A stretch of 14,252 nucleotides of DNA from an uncultured Lachnospiraceae bacterium (GTDB lineage: Bacteria; Bacillota; Clostridia; Lachnospirales; Lachnospiraceae), in NCBI GenBank assembly GCA_947594085.1, contig CANQEB010000036.1, forward strand, positions 1 to 14,252. Reading direction: 5' to 3'. Position 1 is the stretch's first letter, and every line of letters begins with the position of its first letter. The notes beneath the pieces are model-generated. The model made no database searches. It was not told the origin of the DNA and saw nothing but the letters and a program-made list of their open reading frames with translations. Below are positions 5,325 to 11,797 of the stretch, in pieces. The translations under genes and the position numbers were made by a program.

Positions 5325-5340
5325 ATCCGTCGGGAGATAC

Positions 5341-6681
5341 TTACTTCATAAGACTTTCAATAAATCCCGTGTCCGCTTTCCCCTCGCAGAATACCGGATG
5401 TCGCATGATCTGGTATTGGAAGTCCAGGTTTGTCTCGATGCCGGTGATCACCATTTCGTCGAGTGCGGAGCGCATTTTCTGCAGAGCTGCCGGGCGATCC
5501 GGCGCGTGAACAATGACTTTTGCGATCATGGAATCGTACTCGGACGGAATCTTGTAGCCGGCGTAGATTGCGGTATCAACACGCACACCGTTGCCGGCAG
5601 GCAGATGTACATGTGTGATCAGCCCTGGACTTGGCATGAAATTTTTCTCCGGAATTTCAGCGTTGATTCGGCATTCAATCGCGTGTCCACGGGGTTGAAT
5701 ATCATCTTGTGTGAAGCTTAAAGGCTCGCCCATCGCGACGCGGATCTGTTCAATGATCAAGTCTGTCCCCGTAACCATTTCCGTGACACCGTGCTCTACC
5801 TGGATTCGGGTGTTCATCTCCATAAAATAGAATTCGCCTTTGGGACTCACGATGAATTCGATTGTCCCGGCGTTTGTATAGTTTACCGTTTTTGCCGCGA
5901 GGACCGCATATTCGTTCATCTTTGCGCGGATCTCGTCTGTGATGGCGGGGGAGGGCGATTCTTCGATCAGCTTCTGGTGGTTGCGCTGAACAGAGCAATC
6001 TCGTTCTCCGAGCGCCACGACGTTTCCGTGGGAGTCCGCCATGATCTGAATCTCCACGTGACGCGGATTCTCGACAAAGCGTTCCAGGTACATGGTGTCA
6101 TCGCCGAAGGCGTTGGCAGATTCGCGCTGCGCCATATTAAACTGAAATTCAAACTCTTCGTCGGACTGCGCGACACGCATGCCCTTGCCGCCGCCACCGG
6201 AGGATGCCTTGATCATGACCGGATAGCCGATCTCCGCCGCGATCTTCCTTGCTTCTTCCGCGTCATAGACAGGCTCCTTCGTTCCGGGGACAACCGGGAC
6301 GCCGGCGTCCATCATGGTCTTTCTGGCCTGCGATTTGTTTCCCATTTTGTCGATGACGTCCGCCTCCGGACCGATAAAAGTGATTCCGTTCTCCTGACAT
6401 TTGCGCACGAATTCACTGTTCTCGGAGAGAAAGCCAAAGCCGGGATGAATGGCGTCCGCCCCCATGTTTTTGGCAGCGGTGATAATACGGTCCATATTCA
6501 GATAGCTGTATTTAGCGGGGCCTTCCCCGATGCAGATCCGCTGATCTGCGAGCTGTACATGGAGACTTTTGGCGTCTTCTTTCGAGTACACGGCCACACT
6601 GCGGATCCCCATGTTCCGGCAGGCGCGGATCACGCGAACGGCGATCTCCCCGCGGTTGGCAATTAATATTTTGTTGAACAA
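5341..6681 (-). CDS. accC: Biotin carboxylase of a biotin-dependent carboxylase
   Basis: Carboxylates the biotin carried by the neighbouring BCCP, using ATP and bicarbonate. All 446 residues align with the standard enzyme: N-terminal IANRGEIAVRVIRAC (7-21), ATP-grasp glycine loop SSGGGGKGMR (160-169), K116, K237, E275, and the catalytic set E288, N290, R292, E296 and R338 (numbering close to the E. coli enzyme). One unusual point is G298 in QVEHGVTE, where Pro is usual. The start ATG at 6681 gives the normal MFNKILIANRGE. It lies 22 bases after accB, inside a pxp operon and not with carboxyltransferase genes (accA, accD). It may therefore serve a dedicated carboxylase with PxpB/PxpC rather than, or as well as, acetyl-CoA carboxylase. 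Confidence 0.96.
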   Translation of the reverse strand: MFNKILIANRGEIAVRVIRACRNMGIRSVAVYSKEDAKSLHVQLADQRICIGEGPAKYSYLNMDRIITAAKNMGADAIHPGFGFLSENSEFVRKCQENGITFIGPEADVIDKMGNKSQARKTMMDAGVPVVPGTKEPVYDAEEARKIAAEIGYPVMIKASSGGGGKGMRVAQSDEEFEFQFNMAQRESANAFGDDTMYLERFVENPRHVEIQIMADSHGNVVALGERDCSVQRNHQKLIEESPSPAITDEIRAKMNEYAVLAAKTVNYTNAGTIEFIVSPKGEFYFMEMNTRIQVEHGVTEMVTGTDLIIEQIRVAMGEPLSFTQDDIQPRGHAIECRINAEIPEKNFMPSPGLITHVHLPAGNGVRVDTAIYAGYKIPSEYDSMIAKVIVHAPDRPAALQKMRSALDEMVITGIETNLDFQYQIMRHPVFCEGKADTGFIESLMK

Positions 6682-6703
6682 TGCTCCAACCTCCCTCCGG
6701 ATA

Positions 6704-7150
6704 CTATAATTTCTTCACGCGGAACAGCGGCTGCCCATATTCCACCTTCTGCTCGTTGCTCACGAGCACTGCTTCGATCTCGCAGTCAAATTCGCTCTGA
6801 ATCTCATTCATCAGCTTCATAGCCTCGAGGATGCAGACTGTCTGGCCGTTTTTCACCTGGTCCCCTACCTTGACAAATGCAGGTGCGTCCGGGGCCGGAG
6901 CAGAATAGAATGTACCCACGATCGGTGAGACGATAAAGAGCTTGTCGTCTTCCTTCGGGGTGTCCTCAGATTCAGACGGCGCCGGAAGAGGAGCGGTAGG
7001 TACCGGACCGGCCGGAATGCCGGTTGCCACCACAGGCGGATGGTCTAGTTTGCTCATCGTGATTTTAAATTCTCCTTCCTTGAGCGTAAGCTGGGTCAGA
7101 GATGATTCTTCCATTATTTTTACTAAACCTTCAATTTTTTCCAAATCCAT
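6704..7150 (-). CDS. accB: Biotin carboxyl carrier protein (BCCP)
   Basis: Carries biotin between the carboxylase and transferase sites. The 148 residues divide into an N-terminal segment (MDLEKIEGLVKIMEESSLTQ..., 1-35), a flexible Pro/Ala/Thr-rich linker (about 37-67) and a C-terminal lipoyl/biotinyl domain (about 69-148). The domain contains the biotinylation motif EAMKLMNE with target K112 and the usual SPIVGTFYSAPAPDAPAFV segment. This is the acetyl-CoA carboxylase type of BCCP. The gene starts 15 bases after the pxpC stop, and accC follows 22 bases later, so all are in one operon. Biotin ligase must come from elsewhere. Together with AccC, PxpB and PxpC it completes the domain inventory of urea carboxylase. 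Confidence 0.96.
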   Translation of the reverse strand: MDLEKIEGLVKIMEESSLTQLTLKEGEFKITMSKLDHPPVVATGIPAGPVPTAPLPAPSESEDTPKEDDKLFIVSPIVGTFYSAPAPDAPAFVKVGDQVKNGQTVCILEAMKLMNEIQSEFDCEIEAVLVSNEQKVEYGQPLFRVKKL

Positions 7151-7165
7151 ACTTATCTCTCCTTT

Positions 7166-8170
7166 TTATTCAAACAATGTCCGCAGGCGTTTGGCGACAA
7201 GGCGGCACTCCAGAACTTCTTTGCACGGCTGGTGAATCTCCTTGCGCATCTCATCGAGCTCTTTTACCTCATCCAGATAGAGCTTCTGTGCCTCCTGGAC
7301 GGTGATTGCCTTGAAACGGATCTTGTGGTCGGTCTTCCTCTGTACGAGTTTGGGGATATCAACGGATGCCACGGTCGCAATCTTGGCGTATCCGCCGGTG
7401 GTTTGCCGGTCGGACAGAAGAATGATCGGCTTGCCGTGGGAAGGCACCTGAATCGAGCCGAATGAAATTCCGTCCGAGATGATATCGGAGCTTTCCTTCG
7501 GCGCGATGAACGGACCCTCCAGGCGACAGCCCATGCGGTCAAAATCGCTGGTTACGGTGTACTCGCTGTTCAGAAACGTGTCGATCCCCTGCCTGCTGAA
7601 TTTGTCATCCTGCGGTCCCATGACGACCCGCAAGGTGGCGCCTACCTGGTCGAACTCGTTCAGATCCAGCTTTCGAGACAGGAAGAACGGGAGATAGCGC
7701 CGCTTGATACGGAAATTGATGTAATCTCCGGCCATAAGCTTGCGCCCCTTGAAACCGCCCAGAGAGCTCTTCATGTTCGTACAGCGGCTTCCCATGACGA
7801 CCGGGATCTCCAGATAGCTGGAAAACGCGATATAGCCGCGGCTGCCTGTCCGCGCGCTGCCAAATTTCAGGATATCGCCCTTGTTGATATAGAGGGCCGT
7901 GTACATTGGCACTGGCTCGCCGTTGACGGTGGGCTCGAAGTCTCCGCCGGTGATGGCGATGATTGTCGCGGAAGTAAATTCGAGCGTCGGGCCGATCAAG
8001 GTGATCTCAAGTACCGCCTCATTCTCCGGATTGTCCAGCAGAAGATTGGCGATCTTGAACGAGCGCACATCCATAACGCCCGCCACGGAGAAGCCCTGGC
8101 TCTGGTAGCCGGTACGGCCGAGATCCTGCACGGTCGTCAGCATTCCGCCTTTCAGTATGCGAATTCCCAT
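7166..8170 (-). CDS. pxpC: 5-oxoprolinase subunit C (KipA/AHS2 family)
   Basis: Works with PxpB to activate 5-oxoproline in the ATP-dependent ring opening; the family also includes B. subtilis KipA and the AHS2 part of urea carboxylase. Characteristic segments are ILKGGMLTTVQDLGRTGYQS, GVMDVRSFKIANLLLDNPEN, AVLEITLIGPTLEF, AITGGDF, DRMGCRLEGP, and GSIQVPSHGKPIILLSDRQTTGGYAKIATV. The frame is open upstream to 8290, but ATG 8170 is chosen: it gives the family-typical MGIRILKGG and 334 residues, with AGGAGG eight bases before it. The pxpB stop (8172-8174) lies one base upstream of this ATG, so the ribosome site is inside pxpB and translation is probably coupled. Confidence 0.95.
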   Translation of the reverse strand: MGIRILKGGMLTTVQDLGRTGYQSQGFSVAGVMDVRSFKIANLLLDNPENEAVLEITLIGPTLEFTSATIIAITGGDFEPTVNGEPVPMYTALYINKGDILKFGSARTGSRGYIAFSSYLEIPVVMGSRCTNMKSSLGGFKGRKLMAGDYINFRIKRRYLPFFLSRKLDLNEFDQVGATLRVVMGPQDDKFSRQGIDTFLNSEYTVTSDFDRMGCRLEGPFIAPKESSDIISDGISFGSIQVPSHGKPIILLSDRQTTGGYAKIATVASVDIPKLVQRKTDHKIRFKAITVQEAQKLYLDEVKELDEMRKEIHQPCKEVLECRLVAKRLRTLFE

Positions 8171-8171
8171 A

Positions 8172-8900
8172 TCACACACCTCCTTCGTGAACGGTGCATT
8201 GATATTCACCGCGGTCTGCCAGTTCTTTGATCCGCAGGTATTCTGCCTCGTCGATCGGGACGAAGCGGATATAATCGCCGGCCTCCACAAGGATCGGTAT
8301 GTCCCTGCCCGGATCGTATGTCTTTACCGGGGTCATTCCCATGAGCTGCCAGCCTCCCGGGGAGTCCAGCGGATAAATTCCGGTCTGGGAGCCACCGATG
8401 CCGACGCTTCCGGCGCTGATTTTCAGCCTTGGGTTCGCGAGACGGGGCGTGTGAATACGCTCATCCAGTCCGCCAAGGTAGGTGAAACCGGGCAGAAATC
8501 CGAGCATGTAGATCAGGTAATCTCTTGAAGAATGGATCTGGATGACTTCTTCTTCCGTGAGCCCGGCGTGTTCTGCGATGTTCTGCATGTCAGGTCCGTA
8601 TTTACCTCCATAGCACACGGGGATCTCAAATACTCGCTTTCTCTGCGTTCCCGCTATGGTCTCCATTTTAGTCAGGGCCAGGACACGCTCCCGAATCTCA
8701 TCGTAGGAAAGCACTCTTGGATCATAGTTGATCAGAAGAGAGCAGTATGTCGGGATCATATCCACGATACCCTCGATGTGCTGCTCCCGCAAAAGCTGTA
8801 CAGTGGCGGCAATCTTGCGATTGATCTCGGGACTGATCTCGTTTCCGAATTCGACCAGAAGAGAGGAGTCCCCCGCTGTTAAAATTCTGATATTTTGCAT
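8172..8900 (-). CDS. pxpB: 5-oxoprolinase subunit B (KipI/AHS1 family)
   Basis: Partner of PxpC; the homologous KipI of B. subtilis also inhibits the sporulation kinase KinA. Family signatures are GDSSLLVEFGNEISPEIN near the start, EIPVCYGGKYGPDM, LIYMLGFLPGFTYLGGL, PRLANPRLKISAGSVGIGG and SQTGIYPLDSPGGWQLMG, which lie in the cyclophilin-like domain. The frame is open to 8930, but ATG 8900 (MQNIRILTAGD) has AAAAGGAG just upstream and gives 242 residues, normal for the family. It is the first gene of the five-gene operon. A long hairpin separates it from the transporter gene upstream, and a small palindrome lies about 28 bases before its start. Confidence 0.95.
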   Translation of the reverse strand: MQNIRILTAGDSSLLVEFGNEISPEINRKIAATVQLLREQHIEGIVDMIPTYCSLLINYDPRVLSYDEIRERVLALTKMETIAGTQRKRVFEIPVCYGGKYGPDMQNIAEHAGLTEEEVIQIHSSRDYLIYMLGFLPGFTYLGGLDERIHTPRLANPRLKISAGSVGIGGSQTGIYPLDSPGGWQLMGMTPVKTYDPGRDIPILVEAGDYIRFVPIDEAEYLRIKELADRGEYQCTVHEGGV

Positions 8901-8925
8901 TTGGTATCTCCTTTTAAAGGTGATT

Positions 8926-8940
8926 TCCACATGTGTGAAA
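8926..8940. promoter_or_regulatory. Palindrome before pxpB, possible operator
   Basis: A perfect CACATGTG (8928-8935) is extended by TTTC and GAAA with one bulged base. It lies between the transporter terminator and the pxpB ribosome site. It could be a regulator site or a small mRNA hairpin. No clear promoter is seen beside it: there is a TATAAT on the minus strand at 8965-8960, but no good -35 at 16-18 bp. Confidence 0.3.
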
Positions 8941-8977
8941 CTTCGAATCGTTGTCTTTCATTATAAGAAAAATAAGA

Positions 8978-9036
8978 AAAGAGTGTATCTCCAAACGAAT
9001 TGTATGGAGCGAATAATCGTTTGGGACACACTCTTT
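8978..9036 (-). terminator. Long hairpin terminator between the transporter gene and pxpB
   Basis: Outer arms AAAGAGTGT (8978-8986) and its complement (9028-9036), and inner arms CCAAACGA (8991-8998) and its complement (9017-9024), form a two-part stem with a small internal loop. Reading on the minus strand, a T-rich tract (CTTTTCTTATTTTTCTT) follows. It should end or reduce transcription from the transporter into the pxp genes. Confidence 0.75.
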
Positions 9037-9061
9037 CGCAACAAAAGGCCTTCGCTGCAAA

Positions 9062-10267
9062 TTATGCAAACAGGGAAGTCACATTCGTGAGGAATGTGTT
9101 GATGCCCATGTAAGCAGAGAGAATGACAACCACGACACCGAGCACGAGCATCCAGATCGGGTGCTGGTAAGACTCGCCCATGATTTTTTTGCTCTTGGAA
9201 GCAATCAGGCAAATGCCAAGCGTGATCGGGAGGATCAGGCCGTTAAATGCGCCTGCCACGATCAGCAGGGTAGCCGGATTGCCGAGGATCAGCATGATCA
9301 GCGTGGATACTGCAATGAAGCCGATGATCACATAGTTCTCATTCTTCTCGATCGCCGGATGGAAGGTCTTCAGGAACGATACAGACGTGTATGCCGCGCC
9401 AATGATCGAGGTGATCGCCGCGCACAGAAGCACGAGGCCCGCGAAGCGGTAGCCGATCTGTCCGGCTCCCTGAAGGAACGCGTCTGCTGCCGGGTTGCCG
9501 GAATCAAGAGTCACGCCCTTGACCACGACGCCGAGCACGGCGAGGAACAGGAAGATACGGACGATTGTCGCGATCCCGATACCCATGATAGAGCTCTTGT
9601 TGATCTCCTTCAGATTGTCCTTGCCGGTGATGCCCGCATCGATCAGACGATGTGCACCGGAGAAGGTGATGTATCCGCCGACTGTGCCGCCCAAAAGTGT
9701 GATGATCGGAGCGAACAGAGGCTGAACGCCTGTCGCCGGTACAAAGGTATTTTTGAGTGCGGAGCCGAGCGGCGGCTTCACGACGATGATCACGATGAAG
9801 ATGACCACGATCATGATCGCGCCGAGAATTTTGGTGAGCGTGTCCATAGCTGCTTTCGCGTTCTTCAGAAGGAACACGACGATTGCGAGGCCGCCTGCCA
9901 GCACATATCCGACCTTCGTCGGGATGCCGAGCAGTGTGTTGAAGCCGAGCGCACCACCGCCGACGTTACCGATGTTGAACACGAGGCCGCCGAGTACGAT
10001 CATAAAGGATACAAAGTATCCGAGACCCGGAAGCACCTTGTTTGCTACGTCCTGCCCGCGCAGGCCCGATACACAGAGCACACGCCAGATATTGATCTGG
10101 GCGATCGCGGCAAGGATAATGGAAACCAGGATGACGAAGCCGAAGCTCGCCTGATGCTGGCTTGTGAAGGATGCCGTCTGTGTCAAAAAGCCGGGTCCGA
10201 TTGCCGATGTTGCCATGAGGAATGCCGCACCGAGCAGTGCGCCACCGCCTTTTTTCTTTTCGTTCAT
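9062..10267 (-). CDS. NRAMP-family transporter lacking the usual metal-binding motifs (YcsG-like)
   Basis: Integral membrane protein of 401 residues with about eleven hydrophobic segments. It starts with MNEKKKGGGALLGAAFLMATSAIGPGFLTQ; the GPGFL motif of the first NRAMP helix is present. Where true NRAMP metal transporters have DPGN, this protein reads about TSQH, and the MPH motif of helix 6 is replaced by a segment reading GGYITFSGAHRL. Alignment is by eye. Loss of those residues argues against transition-metal transport. In B. subtilis a related gene, ycsG, sits beside ycsF (pxpA) and the kip genes, so import of 5-oxoproline or a related compound is a reasonable guess. GGAGG lies about nine bases before the ATG. 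It has its own promoter and a structured leader, and a terminator separates it from pxpB. Confidence 0.88.
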   Translation of the reverse strand: MNEKKKGGGALLGAAFLMATSAIGPGFLTQTASFTSQHQASFGFVILVSIILAAIAQINIWRVLCVSGLRGQDVANKVLPGLGYFVSFMIVLGGLVFNIGNVGGGALGFNTLLGIPTKVGYVLAGGLAIVVFLLKNAKAAMDTLTKILGAIMIVVIFIVIIVVKPPLGSALKNTFVPATGVQPLFAPIITLLGGTVGGYITFSGAHRLIDAGITGKDNLKEINKSSIMGIGIATIVRIFLFLAVLGVVVKGVTLDSGNPAADAFLQGAGQIGYRFAGLVLLCAAITSIIGAAYTSVSFLKTFHPAIEKNENYVIIGFIAVSTLIMLILGNPATLLIVAGAFNGLILPITLGICLIASKSKKIMGESYQHPIWMLVLGVVVVILSAYMGINTFLTNVTSLFA

Positions 10268-10336
10268 ATTTTTAACCTCCTTTTTTCTGAAAATTCAACA
10301 AACCCAATCGAGTTCGCAGAACCTTCATGTTATGAG

Positions 10337-10368
10337 AAAGGCGTCCTGCCGATAAGCAGGGCGCCTTT
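10337..10368 (-). promoter_or_regulatory. Strong hairpin in the leader of the transporter mRNA
   Basis: Thirteen-base arms (10337-10349 and 10356-10368) pair with a single mismatch around a six-base loop, starting about 13 bases after the predicted transcription start and about 70 bases before the gene. No long T run follows, so it is not a clear terminator. It could protect the mRNA or be part of a leader regulator. It matches no riboswitch I can name. Confidence 0.55.
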
Positions 10369-10387
10369 ACCCCTCAGATTCCTGATC

Positions 10388-10416
10388 ATTATATCACACT
10401 TTTTCACATTCGCCAA
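10388..10416 (-). promoter_or_regulatory. Promoter of the NRAMP-like transporter gene
   Basis: On the minus strand TTGGCG (10416-10411) and TATAAT (10393-10388) are separated by 17 bp. A start near 10381 gives a leader of about 115 bases containing the 10337-10368 hairpin. Confidence 0.7.
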
Positions 10417-10432
10417 GTAAAATATTAAAGTA

Positions 10433-10463
10433 TTGAATTATTTTTTGTTTTGTACCATATATA
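10433..10463 (+). promoter_or_regulatory. Possible promoter of the PHP phosphatase gene
   Basis: TTGAAT (10433-10438) and TATATA (10458-10463) are 19 bp apart, longer than ideal. The region between the two divergent genes is otherwise AT-rich with no better plus-strand candidate. Confidence 0.35.
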
Positions 10464-10527
10464 AGAGCACGATGATCATTTCATTGCAAAGCAGAATGAT
10501 ACATAGCAAGAATTCAATTTACAGATG

Positions 10528-10540
10528 CCACTTCAAGTGG
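10528..10540. promoter_or_regulatory. 13-bp palindrome before the PHP phosphatase gene
   Basis: CCACTTCAAGTGG is an exact dyad of two six-base arms around one central base, 33 bases before the ATG at 10574. It would lie in the leader or just downstream of the promoter, where a repressor operator is often found. Confidence 0.4.
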
Positions 10541-10573
10541 TAAACTGGTTCCGGGTGAAATGGAGGAGATTAC

Positions 10574-11287
10574 ATGGATTTTATACTGGATTCGCATACG
10601 CACACAATTGCGAGCGGTCATGCCTACAATACGATGAATGAGATGGTGCAAGCTGCCTCAGACAAAGGCCTCCGGTTGCTTGGAATCACAGAGCATGCGA
10701 TGGCCATGCCGGGCACGTGCCATGAGTTCCACTTCACAAATCTAAAGGTACTTCCGCGTGTGATGTGTGGGATCGAGGTGTACTTCGGAACTGAGGCCAA
10801 TATCATGGACTATGATGGGAAGCTGGATATGAGACAAAGCCTTTTGGAGCGCATGGATGTGGTGATTGCAAGCATGCATCTTCCCTGCATCCGTTCCGGC
10901 ACGGTGACGGAGAACACACGGGCCTGTGTCAAGGCGATTGAAAATCCGGCGGTGAACATCCTCGGACATCCGGACGATGCGAGATTTCCTGTGGACTACG
11001 AGGAGATTGTAGCCGCGGCGAAGGAGCATCACGTTCTGCTCGAATTGAATAACACATCGCTTTGCCCTCATACGACGCGCAAGGATGCCCGCCCGAACGA
11101 TATCGCTATGCTGGAATTTTGCCGTAGCTATGAAGTGCCAATCATTGTGAACAGCGACGCGCACTGTGCGATGGATGTCGGGGGTCATGAGTATGCGGAG
11201 GCTCTTCTTGTAGAACTGGATTTCCCGGAATGCCTGGTAGTAAACAACTCGGTGGAAACGTACAAAAAGTATACGAACCGCGGTTGA
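10574..11287 (+). CDS. PHP-domain phosphatase, YcdX-like
   Basis: Predicted trinuclear-metal phosphoesterase of the PHP family, closest in layout to E. coli YcdX and related to histidinol-phosphate phosphatases. All nine metal ligands expected from YcdX are visible, with nearly the same numbering: H8 and H10 (DSHTHT), H16 (GHAYNT), H41 (TEHA), E74 (GTEAN), H102 (MHLP), H132 (GHPDD), D195 and H197 (NSDAH). The length of 237 residues fits the short YcdX type. GGAGG precedes the ATG by a few bases. The native substrate is not known from sequence; no his genes are nearby, so a role in histidine synthesis is not supported by context. It is divergent from the transporter gene, and yerC follows under its own promoter. 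Confidence 0.92.
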   Translation: MDFILDSHTHTIASGHAYNTMNEMVQAASDKGLRLLGITEHAMAMPGTCHEFHFTNLKVLPRVMCGIEVYFGTEANIMDYDGKLDMRQSLLERMDVVIASMHLPCIRSGTVTENTRACVKAIENPAVNILGHPDDARFPVDYEEIVAAAKEHHVLLELNNTSLCPHTTRKDARPNDIAMLEFCRSYEVPIIVNSDAHCAMDVGGHEYAEALLVELDFPECLVVNNSVETYKKYTNRG

Positions 11288-11299
11288 TTTTCAAGAAAA

Positions 11300-11331
11300 C
11301 ACTTTACAGTATTAAAGTAAAGTGCTAAAAT
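11300..11331 (+). promoter_or_regulatory. yerC promoter with an overlapping inverted repeat
   Basis: TTTACA (11303-11308), 17-bp spacer and TAAAAT (11326-11331). An exact 8-bp inverted repeat, CACTTTAC (11300-11307) and GTAAAGTG (11317-11324), covers the -35 and the spacer. This is a good candidate for autoregulation by the TrpR-like product of the gene. Confidence 0.7.
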
Positions 11332-11417
11332 ATAGCTGTAAAATGTTTCTGGTAGAGTTTATTATTGACGGAAATGTTGGGCAGTTGCCCGCTGACAGAT
11401 ATAGGAGAGGACGGGTT

Positions 11418-11708
11418 ATGAGTAAGAAAGTCAGGACAGAAGCGGTTGATGCGCTATTTGAAGCAATTTTGTGCCTGAAGAGCAAAGAAGAGTGCTATCT
11501 GTTTTTTGAAGATGTATGTACGGTAAATGAATTGCTCTCTCTCTCTCAGCGCTACGAGGTAGCGCGCATGCTGCAGGAGAAGAGGACATATTTGGAGATC
11601 GCGGAGAAGACAGGCGCGTCGACGGCAACGATCAGCCGTGTGAACCGCTCATTGAATTATGGAAATGACGGATATGAGATGGTGTTCTCGCGTCTTCGTG
11701 AAAAATAA
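11418..11708 (+). CDS. yerC: YerC/YecD family TrpR-related transcriptional regulator
   Basis: Small DNA-binding protein of 96 residues with the TrpR fold. It starts MSKKVRTEAVDALFEAILCL, followed by the helical core LSLSQRYEVARMLQEKRTYL and a helix-turn-helix EIAEKTGASTATISRVNRSL (residues about 61-80), ending with the usual NYGNDGYEMVFSRL. The frame is open back to 11322, but the ATG at 11418 gives the standard family beginning, and AGGAG lies about ten bases upstream. The tryptophan-binding pocket of TrpR is not clearly kept in this family and its ligand is uncertain. The gene's promoter carries an inverted repeat that fits a dimeric regulator. It converges on the DUF1836 gene. Confidence 0.93.
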   Translation: MSKKVRTEAVDALFEAILCLKSKEECYLFFEDVCTVNELLSLSQRYEVARMLQEKRTYLEIAEKTGASTATISRVNRSLNYGNDGYEMVFSRLREK

Positions 11709-11767
11709 TAACAGACGGAGTGCTGTATTTTGAGCCCGGTAAAGGGTTGTGCTGATGACATGCGTAT

Positions 11768-11797
11768 CGCCGTCCCATCATTTCTGGTCGGACGGCG
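11768..11797. repeat. Hairpin between convergent yerC and DUF1836 genes
   Basis: Exact 8-bp arms CGCCGTCC (11768-11775) and its complement (11790-11797) span the end of the DUF1836 coding sequence. No T run follows on either strand, so it is only a possible terminator. Confidence 0.4.

Noticed and set aside
5791..6666. Plus-strand open frame of 291 codons opposite accC
   Set aside because: Antisense of a complete, well-conserved biotin carboxylase; no ribosome site and no recognisable domain.
10337..10368. Leader hairpin as a named riboswitch
   Set aside because: It is a single simple stem without the conserved motifs of yybP-ykoY, guanidine or ZTP elements.
9161..10420. Long plus-strand open frame opposite the NRAMP-like gene
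   Set aside because: Composition (rich in Asp, Arg and His without hydrophobic structure) is typical of the antisense of a membrane protein; the minus-strand gene has a ribosome site and promoter.
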